Part shown: positions 32,994-40,815 of the stretch, piece by piece
How the letters are laid out: each line of letters opens with the position of its first letter
Numbering within the stretch: position 1 is the stretch's first letter
Origin: Hymenobacter sp. YC55
GTDB taxonomy: Bacteria; Bacteroidota; Bacteroidia; Cytophagales; Hymenobacteraceae
Direction: 5' to 3'
Assembly: GCF_029433095.1 (NCBI RefSeq)
Contig: NZ_JARNTX010000002.1
Location: 806,001 to 870,000 of the forward strand
Length of the DNA stretch: 64,000 nucleotides
The notes under the pieces: model-generated
What the model saw: the letters and a program-made list of their open reading frames with translations, nothing else
Told to the model about the DNA's origin: nothing
Database searches by the model: none
Position numbers and translations under genes: made by a program

Positions 32994-33027
32994 AAAAGAG
33001 CGTCCTGCTTCGGCAAGACGCTCTTTT
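32994..33027. terminator. Bidirectional terminator between the LytTR gene and the second barrel receptor
   Basis: 11-bp arms (32994-33004 with 33017-33027), extended inside by a further 3-bp stem around a TTCG tetraloop after one mismatch. A4/T4 tracts allow use from both directions. Confidence 0.85.
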
Positions 33028-33046
33028 CATTTGTCGTTCACTTCAC

Positions 33047-35632
33047 TTATTGCTGCCCTTGGCCGCTGTCACCTTGCTTGGTGTCGTCGTTGCGGATGCT
33101 GCGCTTGGGGCGCTGAGGCTGATTCGTCACTTTGCCGAAGCGGTAGTTGAAGGCCAGGCGGAGGCTACGCTGGTAGATGTAGTAGTTGCTGCTCTGCCGG
33201 AACTGCTCGGTGTCGAGGCGGCTCTTGAAGTTGCGTGTGGCACTCAAGAAGTTGTCGGCGTTCAGCGTGACGTCGGCCTTTTCCTTGAGCAGTTTCTTCC
33301 GCAAGCCCAGTGAGTAATACGTCCAGGCCGCTTGCTTGCCTTGCAGCTGAACGCGCGGCGAGTTCAGGCCCCCGTAGAATTGGATGCTTAAGCCTTTCTC
33401 GAATCGGTAGCTGGAATTCAGGTTTATGTTGTACATCACCCCATCATTGGAGTAGGACGATGTGTTGACGTACCCATCCCCAAACGTAAGGGCTGGGCTT
33501 TCCAGCCGCACGTAATACACGTTCAGGTTGCCGCCCACGTCCCATTTCGTTGTGGGTTTCACCGAGCCAAACACACTTACCCCGTAGGTGTTGTTGCGGC
33601 CAATGTTGCGGAACGTTTGGTTGTTCACCCCGTTCGCGTCGATAAAGCGCACAGTCTCAATGGCATTTCCCGTGCGACGCGTATACGCCGAGAAGTTCAG
33701 CGTCGAGCTCTTGATGAACGTTGTATAGCTCATTTCGTAGCTATCCGTCAGCTCGGGCTCCAGGTCGGGGTAGCCATAGCTCACGTTGAGCGTATCAGAG
33801 GCGTTGACGAAGGGGTTCAGGAAGTAAATCTGCGGACGCTGAATCCGGCGTGAGTAGGCTAAGCGCACCGTTTGGCCCGGCTTCTTGGGGTTTTGTGGCT
33901 GGTAGCTCACGCTCAGGTTCGGCAGCACGTTGGTGTACTTCTGCGATACACCAGAGTTTTCGCTTTGCCGCTGCTCAAATGAGCCTTTAATGCGCGTGGT
34001 TTCCACCCGCGCTCCTAGCTTGAAGTTGAACTTCTTGGTCATCGAAAACCCGTAGGTACCATAGCCCGACACCACGTCCTGGTTGTAGTCGAACAGGTTG
34101 GAACGCGCCGGCTTGAAGTTCAGGTCCAGGCCGTCGTACACGTCGTAGTCGCTACTTACGCGGCGCATAATAGCTTTAACGCCGGTTTCGAGCAGCGCAG
34201 TTTCCGAGAAAGGATGCGCGTAGTCGGTCTGCAACGTGGTTTCGAGGTTGCGCGCCAAGTTGTCGCTCTGTTCCTGGTAGGTGATGGGCGCAATCTGTTC
34301 GCGACCCTCGAATTGTGTCAGGTCGTAGTCCTGCACGTTGCGGTTGCGGGTATGCTGGGCCAGCACACTCCACTCGCGCCGTTTGTCTTCGAAGGTGCGG
34401 GTATAAGAACCGTTTATGTCGTAGCTCTGGGAGCTATACTTGCTGTCGGTGTCCCGCGTGAACTGATTGGCAGCTAGTGCCGGCAGAAGTAAGTTGTTGA
34501 ACTGCTGGTTGTCGTTGGAATTGCCAAACCGGCTGCCTTGAAAGTTCAGAGTGAGGTTGTGGTGCTCGGCAGGGTCGTAGTCGAGGCCGATGCGGCCGAA
34601 ACCGCCGCCGCCTAGCCCCTTGCCTTTGCCTTCCTGCTCCAGCGACTGTTCTTCGGAGCCGTCGGGGTTTTTCAGGTAGCGCGAAAGGTTGTTGCGGCTC
34701 GGGCTGTAGAAAGCAAAGCCACTCAAGGAGCTATTGATGCCGACTTTGCCCTTGCGGTAGTTCAAGGAGGCGTTGGCATTGGAGCTGCGCGTGCCCGCGG
34801 CCAGCCCGACGCTCCCGTTGGCCCCTTGCATGCTGTTTTTCTTGAGGATGATGTTGATAATGCCACCCGTACCCTCGGCATCGTATTTAGCCGAAGGCGT
34901 CGTAATTACCTCAACGCTCTTAATCTGGTCTGCCGGAATTTGCTTAAGCGCATCGGCCACAGAGCTGGCTACCACGCTCGACGGCTTGTTGTTGATGAGC
35001 ACGCGCACATTGGCCGTACCCCGCAATTCCACCTTGCCTTCGGGGTCTACGTTCAGCAGCGGTACTTTGCGCAACACGTCTGCGGCCGTGCCTCCCGAGT
35101 TAGTGATGTCCTTTTCGGCGTTGTATACGATACGGTCTGGCTTGGTCTCAATTACGTCCCGCTCGCCCGTCACGGTCACCTCCCCCAGCTTCTGGGTTGT
35201 AGCCGTCAGCGTGATGTTGCCCAGGTCGGTGGTGCCGTCCGAAACGGTCACGTTTTCGACCCGGTTGCCGTAGCCCAGAAAGCTGATTTGCACGCGGTAC
35301 GACCCAGCCGCAAGCCCTTTCATCACAAAGCGGCCCCGCTCGTCGCAAGCGGTACCGTCGATGGGTGTTTCTCCAGTAGCAGGCAGCAAGGCCACAGTGG
35401 CAAACTGAACGGGTTTTTTGGTGGCTGCGTCCAGCACCGTACCTGTTACGCGGCCCGCGCCCTTGGGTGTCTCGGGTAGGGCCAGGCGAGGAGCGGGCGT
35501 AGCAGCAGGCGCTCCGGCTGGCCGGGCACCAGCCGGCGGCGTACTAGCTGGCGGAGTGGTTTGCCCTAGTGCTGTGCCGGCGCCAGTAAGTAAGCTGGCT
35601 AGACCTAAGGAGGTTAATAATAGTTTGTTCAT
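33047..35632 (-). CDS. TonB-dependent-receptor-like outer-membrane barrel protein (OMP_b-brl_3), copy 2
   Basis: 861 residues with a signal peptide (LLLTSLGLASLLTGAGTALG) and a Pro/Ala-rich linker (about 25-50) absent from copy 1. The domain order matches copy 1: CarboxypepD_reg-like (TGTVLDAATKKPVQFATVAL), plug (LRKVPLLNVDPEGKVELRG, SAKYDAEGTGGIINIILKK) and beta-barrel ending LAFNYRFGK, then a polar tail RSIRNDDTKQGDSGQGQQ. The two proteins are clearly paralogues, with blocks of identity across the plug (INNKPS, DALKQIPADQIK). This gene is convergent with the LytTR gene. Its ligand is unknown; family members are generally surface receptors or transporters. Confidence 0.92.
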   Translation of the reverse strand: MNKLLLTSLGLASLLTGAGTALGQTTPPASTPPAGARPAGAPAATPAPRLALPETPKGAGRVTGTVLDAATKKPVQFATVALLPATGETPIDGTACDERGRFVMKGLAAGSYRVQISFLGYGNRVENVTVSDGTTDLGNITLTATTQKLGEVTVTGERDVIETKPDRIVYNAEKDITNSGGTAADVLRKVPLLNVDPEGKVELRGTANVRVLINNKPSSVVASSVADALKQIPADQIKSVEVITTPSAKYDAEGTGGIINIILKKNSMQGANGSVGLAAGTRSSNANASLNYRKGKVGINSSLSGFAFYSPSRNNLSRYLKNPDGSEEQSLEQEGKGKGLGGGGFGRIGLDYDPAEHHNLTLNFQGSRFGNSNDNQQFNNLLLPALAANQFTRDTDSKYSSQSYDINGSYTRTFEDKRREWSVLAQHTRNRNVQDYDLTQFEGREQIAPITYQEQSDNLARNLETTLQTDYAHPFSETALLETGVKAIMRRVSSDYDVYDGLDLNFKPARSNLFDYNQDVVSGYGTYGFSMTKKFNFKLGARVETTRIKGSFEQRQSENSGVSQKYTNVLPNLSVSYQPQNPKKPGQTVRLAYSRRIQRPQIYFLNPFVNASDTLNVSYGYPDLEPELTDSYEMSYTTFIKSSTLNFSAYTRRTGNAIETVRFIDANGVNNQTFRNIGRNNTYGVSVFGSVKPTTKWDVGGNLNVYYVRLESPALTFGDGYVNTSSYSNDGVMYNINLNSSYRFEKGLSIQFYGGLNSPRVQLQGKQAAWTYYSLGLRKKLLKEKADVTLNADNFLSATRNFKSRLDTEQFRQSSNYYIYQRSLRLAFNYRFGKVTNQPQRPKRSIRNDDTKQGDSGQGQQ

Positions 35633-36379
35633 CTAAAGGAAAATAGAGCTGAGAAAGGTCTAGTGAAAGCACATAGTGGCCTAGCGGCCGATAAGTAATC
35701 GGTAGACAATGGAGAGCATTACACCCGCAATTGAAATTCACTGAAGTAGTAGCTTCTAAGAGCTTAAAGAAGGATGCACCGTCAGCACATAACCGCATCC
35801 TTGGAGCGAAAGCCGTAGCCGTTCAGGCTATCAGTTCGGGGTGGTAAGTATTGGTGGCTTATAGAAGAAACTAGCAATAGCTTAGCTACTTACAATAATG
35901 TAAACGAGGCAGCACAAGGTAGTGTATGAACGAATGGGTATGTGTTAATATTTGATGACGAATAAGGACACTGCCATTATTTTAATGTTGCAGCCTCATC
36001 GGTAAAACGCGCTAAAAATTATGACGTCATGTTTTCTGAAGTATTGTTTCAATCGAGGGTTTGGCAGCCACCCCTTTTAGTTAAAGTACATGAGGGCCAT
36101 CAAGCTGCTTGTCCTTTACTGTTAGGTAGCATCTGTGTTACGTGATTTTTCGCCCTTCCACACGCAGGTTAGGAAGGGCAAACCGTTTGCCTTCACCTGG
36201 GCAGATTGTTTTAGAAAAAGTAGCTTTCTGCTGTGCAAATGAGGAAAACAACGATATACTTACGAGTTAGATAGGGCTAAAAAAGTACCAGCCACCCTGG
36301 TGAGGAGTGGCTGGACAATGTTGCAATGGTGTGCAGAACAAGTGCTATTATTTATAAATCAAGTGCCAAATTAACGATT
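35633..36379. other. Long intergenic region upstream of the second barrel receptor
   Basis: 747 bases between the barrel gene start and the wrbA stop. It is AT-richer than its surroundings. Open frames here are short and unconvincing. The only structure I can support is the wrbA terminator at 36279-36314. The length upstream of the barrel gene leaves room for regulatory sites, possibly for LytTR, but I could not identify paired LytTR boxes. Confidence 0.5.
36279..36314 (-). terminator. Terminator of wrbA
   Basis: An 8-bp perfect stem (36288-36295 with 36307-36314) with an 11-base loop; on the minus strand it is followed by TAC and T6 (complement of 36279-36284). It lies 66 bases past the wrbA stop. 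Confidence 0.75.
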
Positions 36380-36994
36380 TTATTTAACTGACAACTTTTT
36401 TGCTATTTCAGCTGTGTGGCGGCCCTGGAAACGGGCACCTTCTAGCTCATTAGCACTCGGGTTCCGCTCGCCTTGGCCACCTGCTACGGTGCTAGCGCCA
36501 TACGGCGTGCCGCCCGTAACTTCTTCGTGGCCCATCTGGCCCTGCCAGGCGTAAGGCAACCCCACAATCACGAATCCATGGTGCAATAGCTCGGTATGAA
36601 ACGCCCGCAGAGTGGTTTCTTGGCCGCCGTGCTGCGTGGCGGTGCTCACAAAGGCGCTGCCTACTTTGCCTACCAACGCGCCGCGGGCCCACAAGCCGCC
36701 GGTGCTGTCCATGAAGGCTTGCATTTGGCCGCACAAGTTGCCGTAGCGGGTTGGCGTGCCGAAAATAATGGCATCGTACTCGGCTAGCTCCTCGGGAGTG
36801 GCTACCGGCACGTGCTCGAATGCCTTTTGGGCTCCTGTTGCGCCCGTTTTGTCGAGAATTTCCCGCGACAGTGTTTCGGGTACGCGCTTTATCACCACTT
36901 CATTGCCTTCCACCTCGCGGGCGCCTTCTGCTATGGCTTCCGCCAACTTGTAGATGTGACCATAGGTGGAGTAAAAAACGATTAAGGTTTTCAT
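36380..36994 (-). CDS. wrbA: NAD(P)H:quinone oxidoreductase, WrbA flavodoxin family
   Basis: 204 residues, the usual WrbA length. It begins with the FMN phosphate loop KTLIVFYSTYGHIYKLAEAI and has the family marks FGTPTRYGNLCGQMQAFMDS, FVSTATQHGGQETTL and the ending ANELEGARFQGRHTAEIAKK. WrbA enzymes reduce quinones by two electrons, avoiding semiquinone radicals under oxidative stress, as tetramers with FMN in the cytoplasm. It is a single-gene unit with a terminator behind it and an uninformative 339-base gap ahead. Confidence 0.95.
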   Translation of the reverse strand: MKTLIVFYSTYGHIYKLAEAIAEGAREVEGNEVVIKRVPETLSREILDKTGATGAQKAFEHVPVATPEELAEYDAIIFGTPTRYGNLCGQMQAFMDSTGGLWARGALVGKVGSAFVSTATQHGGQETTLRAFHTELLHHGFVIVGLPYAWQGQMGHEEVTGGTPYGASTVAGGQGERNPSANELEGARFQGRHTAEIAKKLSVK

Positions 36995-37333
36995 GCTAGT
37001 TGTTTGTTGAGGTGAAAAAGAGCTTGTAAGAAGTAGGCGACTAGGATTTGCAGTTAAGGTAAACAGAAAACCAACGACGCAATATATGTATGTACATTGT
37101 AATTCCAGATACGATTGTTAGCAGTAATTGTTTTTCTTTCGATTCCTTAGATAATAAGCGCTTTATAAAATATTTCAGCCACGCTGCACAGCGCATGCAA
37201 CCGTTGAAGGCACCTGCAGGCTCTTCTGGTTGTAGCTGCGCTTCGGTAAGGCCAGCTCCAGGTATTTTGTTTAGCTTAGTTAGCGGCCTATGCAATTTAT
37301 ATACGTCCAGTACGCACGGCTCCAGCAAGGGGC
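36995..37333. other. Intergenic region between wrbA and the sigma factor gene
   Basis: 339 bases with divergent promoters. Frames exist on both strands but their products are low-complexity or lack family resemblance, and neither is supported. No exact TAnnTTTG element was found. Confidence 0.4.
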
Positions 37334-38071
37334 GTGGTCTGCGAGGGCACACGGCTCCGACCCCGCAGGTCGGGCAAGCCGGTGAGTGCGCTTTCGTCTT
37401 TGGCTCTGCGACCCGCCACCGGGTTGCGGGGGTTATTTGCCGGTGCGCCGGCGTCGTCGACTGAGGCTTTCACTTCGCCCGCTCCCCCTGTGCGCCAACT
37501 CACGCCGCCTTCCCAGCTAAGCGAGGCCGAACTAATCGATGGGTGCCTGGCCGGCAGCCGTCTCATGCAGAAACACCTCTACGAACGGTTTGCCGGCCGG
37601 ATGATGGCGGTGTGCCTGCGCTACGCCCAAACCACCTTCGAGGCCGAAGACGTGTTGCAGGAAGGATTTGTCACGGTGTTTCGCAACCTGAGCAGCTTCC
37701 GCCGTGAGTGCCCGCTCGAGTTCTGGATTCGCCGCATCATGGTAAATGCCGCCCTTCGACAGCACCGCCGCAATGCACCCTTAATTGCAGTGAGCGAGGG
37801 TGAATACCCTGAAGAGCTTGCCGGTGAGGAATTTACCTTAGCCAATTATGGTTTCGAGGAACTCTTGACGATGGTGCAGGAGCTAGCCCCCCGTTACCGC
37901 ATGGTGTTCAACCTGTTTGCTATCGAAGGGTACGGCCACAAAGAAATAGGGGAGATGCTTGGCATTTCCGAAGGCACCAGCAAATCACAATATTCCCGGG
38001 CTCGGGCAATTTTGAAGTCGAAAATCGAGCGTCTCGACGCACAATCCAACCATGGCCACTTCCGCACCTAA
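37334..38071 (+). CDS. RNA polymerase sigma-70 family (ECF-like) factor
   Basis: Up to 245 residues. Region 2 is clear (LYERFAGRMMAVCLRYAQ, then AEDVLQEGFVTVFRNLSSFR and FWIRRIMVNAALRQHRR) and region 4 has ELAPRYRMVFNLFAIEGYGH followed by KEIGEMLGISEGTSKSQYSR. About 60 residues before region 2 are Ser/Pro/Ala-rich and probably not all translated: GTG 37334 and GTG 37382 are both possible, and the true start is unsure. The stop overlaps the next gene by 20 bases, tying the sigma factor to the downstream membrane protein, its likely regulator. Confidence 0.9.
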   Translation: MVCEGTRLRPRRSGKPVSALSSLALRPATGLRGLFAGAPASSTEAFTSPAPPVRQLTPPSQLSEAELIDGCLAGSRLMQKHLYERFAGRMMAVCLRYAQTTFEAEDVLQEGFVTVFRNLSSFRRECPLEFWIRRIMVNAALRQHRRNAPLIAVSEGEYPEELAGEEFTLANYGFEELLTMVQELAPRYRMVFNLFAIEGYGHKEIGEMLGISEGTSKSQYSRARAILKSKIERLDAQSNHGHFRT

Positions 38072-39749
38072 TACTACCCCCGATCCCCGGCCCACCGGCG
38101 ACCTGGAGCATCTGTTTCGACAGAAGTTCTCCGAGGCCGAGGTGACGCCGCGTGCCGGTCTCTGGGAGCAACTCGACCACGAGCTGCTTGTCGAACAAAA
38201 CAACAACTACCGGCGGCGGCTTCGCGTGCACCGCTGGGTGGCTGCGGCCTGCCTGCTGTTCTTCCTGAGCATGGGCGGCTGGGCGCTGCTGCATCAGTGG
38301 CAAGCCCCAACTTCTGGTTTAGCAACTGGCCGCGCTGGTAGCGGCATCAACGCAACTTCCAGCAACGGCAACCAGTCCGCCCTGGCTTCAACCAATACCG
38401 ACCCAAACACGGGTTCTGCGTCAGCTGATCCAACTGCCACCGAAAGCGCATCGCTGCTTGGCGACGCAACTGCCGCCAGCTCGACCAATGAGTTGCTGGC
38501 CGCCGAAAACGGAAACGCTGCAACTGCACTTGCGCCGGGTCTTGCTGCCAATAGATATGGTAGTTCAGCTTCTTACAACCCAAACGGAGCCTCACAGGCT
38601 ACGGGCGTAGGCAGCTCTATCACCGCTACTGCAATGAACACCACAAACCCTGGTTTTGGCGGTAGCCGCTCGTCAGCGAGTGGTGCCAGTCTGATGGCTG
38701 CGCAGTTCGGTAATAGCTATTCGGGTACCGAGAACAGCATGACCATGTCGGGCTGGAACGGCATAACACCGCGTTTCGCCGGGTTGCGGGGTGGTTGGCT
38801 AGGTTCGCGCCCCGATACGCTAAAGCCGTCGTTGCTGGCTGCACCACAGCCCGCCCTTGGGATGCTGGCCGCCGCGCAAGACGAAACGACACCCTCGCCT
38901 ACAAAGAAGTGGCGGCGGCTGCGTTTTGGTGGTGGGTACGGGGCATCGGCTTATAACCCCAACGTCGACTTCTCGCAGTCCAATGGGCAAGCGTTTGCTT
39001 CTTCGGCCGATATGGTGAGCACGGCGCTGCGCAATTATTATCAGGAGGATGCCGAAGCTGAATATCGCCGCAACCTGCGTGCCGGCGTGAGTCAGCGCGT
39101 GGCCTTCAAGGCGGCTTATAGTGTCAGTAAGCGCTTAACCGTTAGCTCGGGGGTAGAGGCTGGCCAGCAAACGGCTACTTCCGCCACTAGCTACGATTTT
39201 CTGGATGGGCGTCTAGTGAGTCCGCCGGTGGCCAACTCCCTTAGCAACACCGCTTTTTACAGCGCCCGGAATTCAGCAGCTCCTATCTATATGCGCAAAA
39301 CCTCTTACCGCTACCGCACGGTGGCAGTGCCTGTGGAAGTGCGCTATGGCTCGCAGCGCACGGGCACCTCGCTTTATGCAAAAGTTGGGGCTGCTGTGGG
39401 TTTGCTGCTAAGCACAAAGTCGGAACTAGAAAATTACTCTGCCGGTAATCGCGCTCCTAGCACATTTGCGCCAGCCGGCTCGCCAAGTACCACGCAACGG
39501 TATTCACTGTCTTCCAGCGATTCACCCTACCGCAAAGTGCAGGCTTCGGTGCGGGGCGGGGCAGGGGTTCGCTACCAACCAGCCAACGCAACCTGGAACT
39601 TGGTGCTCGGTACGACCACCGAAATGGGCCTTACTTCGCTTAACACCGACCCCGGCCAGCGGGGACTTAGCCAACGCCGCCCATATAGTGTGGGCATGGA
39701 AGCCAGCGTGGAGTTTAACAGCCACAAGCCTACACCGGCCGCACCGTAA
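38052..39749 (+). CDS. Putative sigma-regulator/outer-membrane barrel fusion protein
   Basis: 565 residues, overlapping the sigma gene by 20 bases. Residues 1-60 are hydrophilic and contain GDLEHLFRQKFSEAEVTPRA and GLWEQLDHEL, a segment common in Bacteroidota proteins encoded next to sigma factors. One membrane helix follows (about 62-80), then a very Ser/Ala/Asn/Gly-rich linker (about 85-245), and a C-terminal domain from about residue 290 with alternating strands (RFGGGYGASAYNPNV, KAAYSVSKRLTVSSGVEAG, RTVAVPVEVRYG) that resembles an OmpW/PorT-like beta-barrel. If correct, one chain would run from cytoplasm to outer membrane. Function is inferred from context. Confidence 0.75.
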   Translation: MATSAPNTTPDPRPTGDLEHLFRQKFSEAEVTPRAGLWEQLDHELLVEQNNNYRRRLRVHRWVAAACLLFFLSMGGWALLHQWQAPTSGLATGRAGSGINATSSNGNQSALASTNTDPNTGSASADPTATESASLLGDATAASSTNELLAAENGNAATALAPGLAANRYGSSASYNPNGASQATGVGSSITATAMNTTNPGFGGSRSSASGASLMAAQFGNSYSGTENSMTMSGWNGITPRFAGLRGGWLGSRPDTLKPSLLAAPQPALGMLAAAQDETTPSPTKKWRRLRFGGGYGASAYNPNVDFSQSNGQAFASSADMVSTALRNYYQEDAEAEYRRNLRAGVSQRVAFKAAYSVSKRLTVSSGVEAGQQTATSATSYDFLDGRLVSPPVANSLSNTAFYSARNSAAPIYMRKTSYRYRTVAVPVEVRYGSQRTGTSLYAKVGAAVGLLLSTKSELENYSAGNRAPSTFAPAGSPSTTQRYSLSSSDSPYRKVQASVRGGAGVRYQPANATWNLVLGTTTEMGLTSLNTDPGQRGLSQRRPYSVGMEASVEFNSHKPTPAAP

Positions 39750-39786
39750 TTGGCAAGAGGGTACCCTTCCTGATTTAGTTAAACCA

Positions 39787-40179
39787 ATGAACCGATTTTT
39801 TACCTGTCTACTGGCCTTGCTGCTCTTGCTAGGAACGATGGGTGGGTGCAGCACCTCCGATGCGGAAGCAAGCTTGAGTCCCGTTTGCCCTGACAAGTTT
39901 TCTGAAACCCTCATAACCCAACTCAGCCAAGAACCGAAACGCACCCCAGTAGCCGAAATAACTCAGTACACGTATCTTGGCCAAACGGTATACTTGGTAA
40001 CGGGCGGGGGCGCTCCAACGGCAAACGGCGGCAGTACTACTCTCAACTACCTGTTCGACACGTGTGGGAATGTGCTGTGTGCTGCCAGCGGGGGCGCTAA
40101 TAACCAGGGTGATGGCCGCTGCCCCGACTTTAAAGCCAACGCCACCAACCCCGTTCTCGTTTGGCGCGACTCGCGCTAA
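39787..40179 (+). CDS. Small lipoprotein of unknown function
   Basis: 130 residues. The signal LLALLLLLGTMGGCSTSD has a good lipobox with Cys21. The mature part has four more cysteines (VCPDKF, TCGNVLC, RCPDF) that may form two disulfides, and a YTYLGQTVYLVTGGG segment followed by TLNYLFDTCG. It resembles small Bacteroidota lipoproteins with a conserved GDGRCPDF-type ending, but I cannot name a function. It starts 37 bases after the barrel fusion gene on the same strand and probably belongs to the sigma factor operon. Confidence 0.75.
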   Translation: MNRFFTCLLALLLLLGTMGGCSTSDAEASLSPVCPDKFSETLITQLSQEPKRTPVAEITQYTYLGQTVYLVTGGGAPTANGGSTTLNYLFDTCGNVLCAASGGANNQGDGRCPDFKANATNPVLVWRDSR

Positions 40180-40229
40180 GCACTAATCCAGAGAATGTAG
40201 TCTATGTTCAAGCCAAACTCTTACTACCG

Positions 40230-40655
40230 ATGAAAACACTTCTGTTTCTTTTAGCTATTTGGGGATTGTTGGGGTTGGTGCAATGCAGCAAAAAAGACTC
40301 AGACCAAGTAGCCGCTCTCGACCAAACCATTAAGCTGCAAAACAAGCAGAGCACCACTGTGAAAGCAGTGGGCACCGACGTGCAACTCACGATAACCAAG
40401 ATTTCTGACTCGCGCTGCCCTTCCGATGTGACCTGCGTATGGGGCGGCCAAGCCAACGTAAACGTAGAACTGCGCGACAAAGCCGGCACGCTGCAAGCAA
40501 CTGACCTTTGCCTCGGGGCTTGCCAGAATGATTCGGCTACCGTAACGCTCGACGCTGTTCCGTATTGGCTGACCCTCACCGCCGTCGACCCGTACCCCGT
40601 TTCTTCGGCGCCTTCGCCAACCCAGACGGCCGCTTTACGCCTGACCCGCCAATAG
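40230..40655 (+). CDS. Small lipoprotein with CPSDVTCVWGG motif
   Basis: 141 residues from ATG 40230, preferred because it begins a lipoprotein signal (FLLAIWGLLGLVQCSKKDSD, Cys19). The mature domain contains DSRCPSDVTCVWGGQANVNV followed by a second Cys pair DLCLGACQND, suggesting disulfides in a small beta-sandwich. Proteins with this motif are widespread in Bacteroidota without assigned function. It follows the previous lipoprotein by 50 bases and ends before a terminator at 40694, so it may be the last gene of the sigma operon. Confidence 0.75.
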   Translation: MKTLLFLLAIWGLLGLVQCSKKDSDQVAALDQTIKLQNKQSTTVKAVGTDVQLTITKISDSRCPSDVTCVWGGQANVNVELRDKAGTLQATDLCLGACQNDSATVTLDAVPYWLTLTAVDPYPVSSAPSPTQTAALRLTRQ

Positions 40656-40693
40656 CCACAGCCTCTTTCCACTTCACCACACTCCCAACCCTT

Positions 40694-40726
40694 AAAAACC
40701 TGCCCGCTGTTCGGACAGGTTTTTTT
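40694..40726 (+). terminator. Terminator before uvrB
   Basis: Arms 40694-40706 and 40714-40726 pair over 13 positions with one mismatch, G/C core, followed by T2-G-T3. It closes the probable sigma factor operon. Confidence 0.85.
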
Positions 40727-40815
40727 GTTTGCCAGGAAACCTCCACTTTGCTAATACAGTTATCAAAGGCTGACTTTTCGGTGAACTTCCGGTCAGTGTA
40801 GCTAACCTCTTCTGC

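Noticed and set aside
34826..35479. 217-codon plus-strand frame inside the second barrel gene
   Set aside because: Antisense shadow of the well-supported plug and CarboxypepD_reg regions; a similar shadow occurs in copy 1.
37041..37464. Overlapping frames on both strands ahead of the sigma factor
   Set aside because: Neither product shows domains or a signal peptide and they overlap each other; the segment is better viewed as intergenic plus the uncertain sigma N-terminus.
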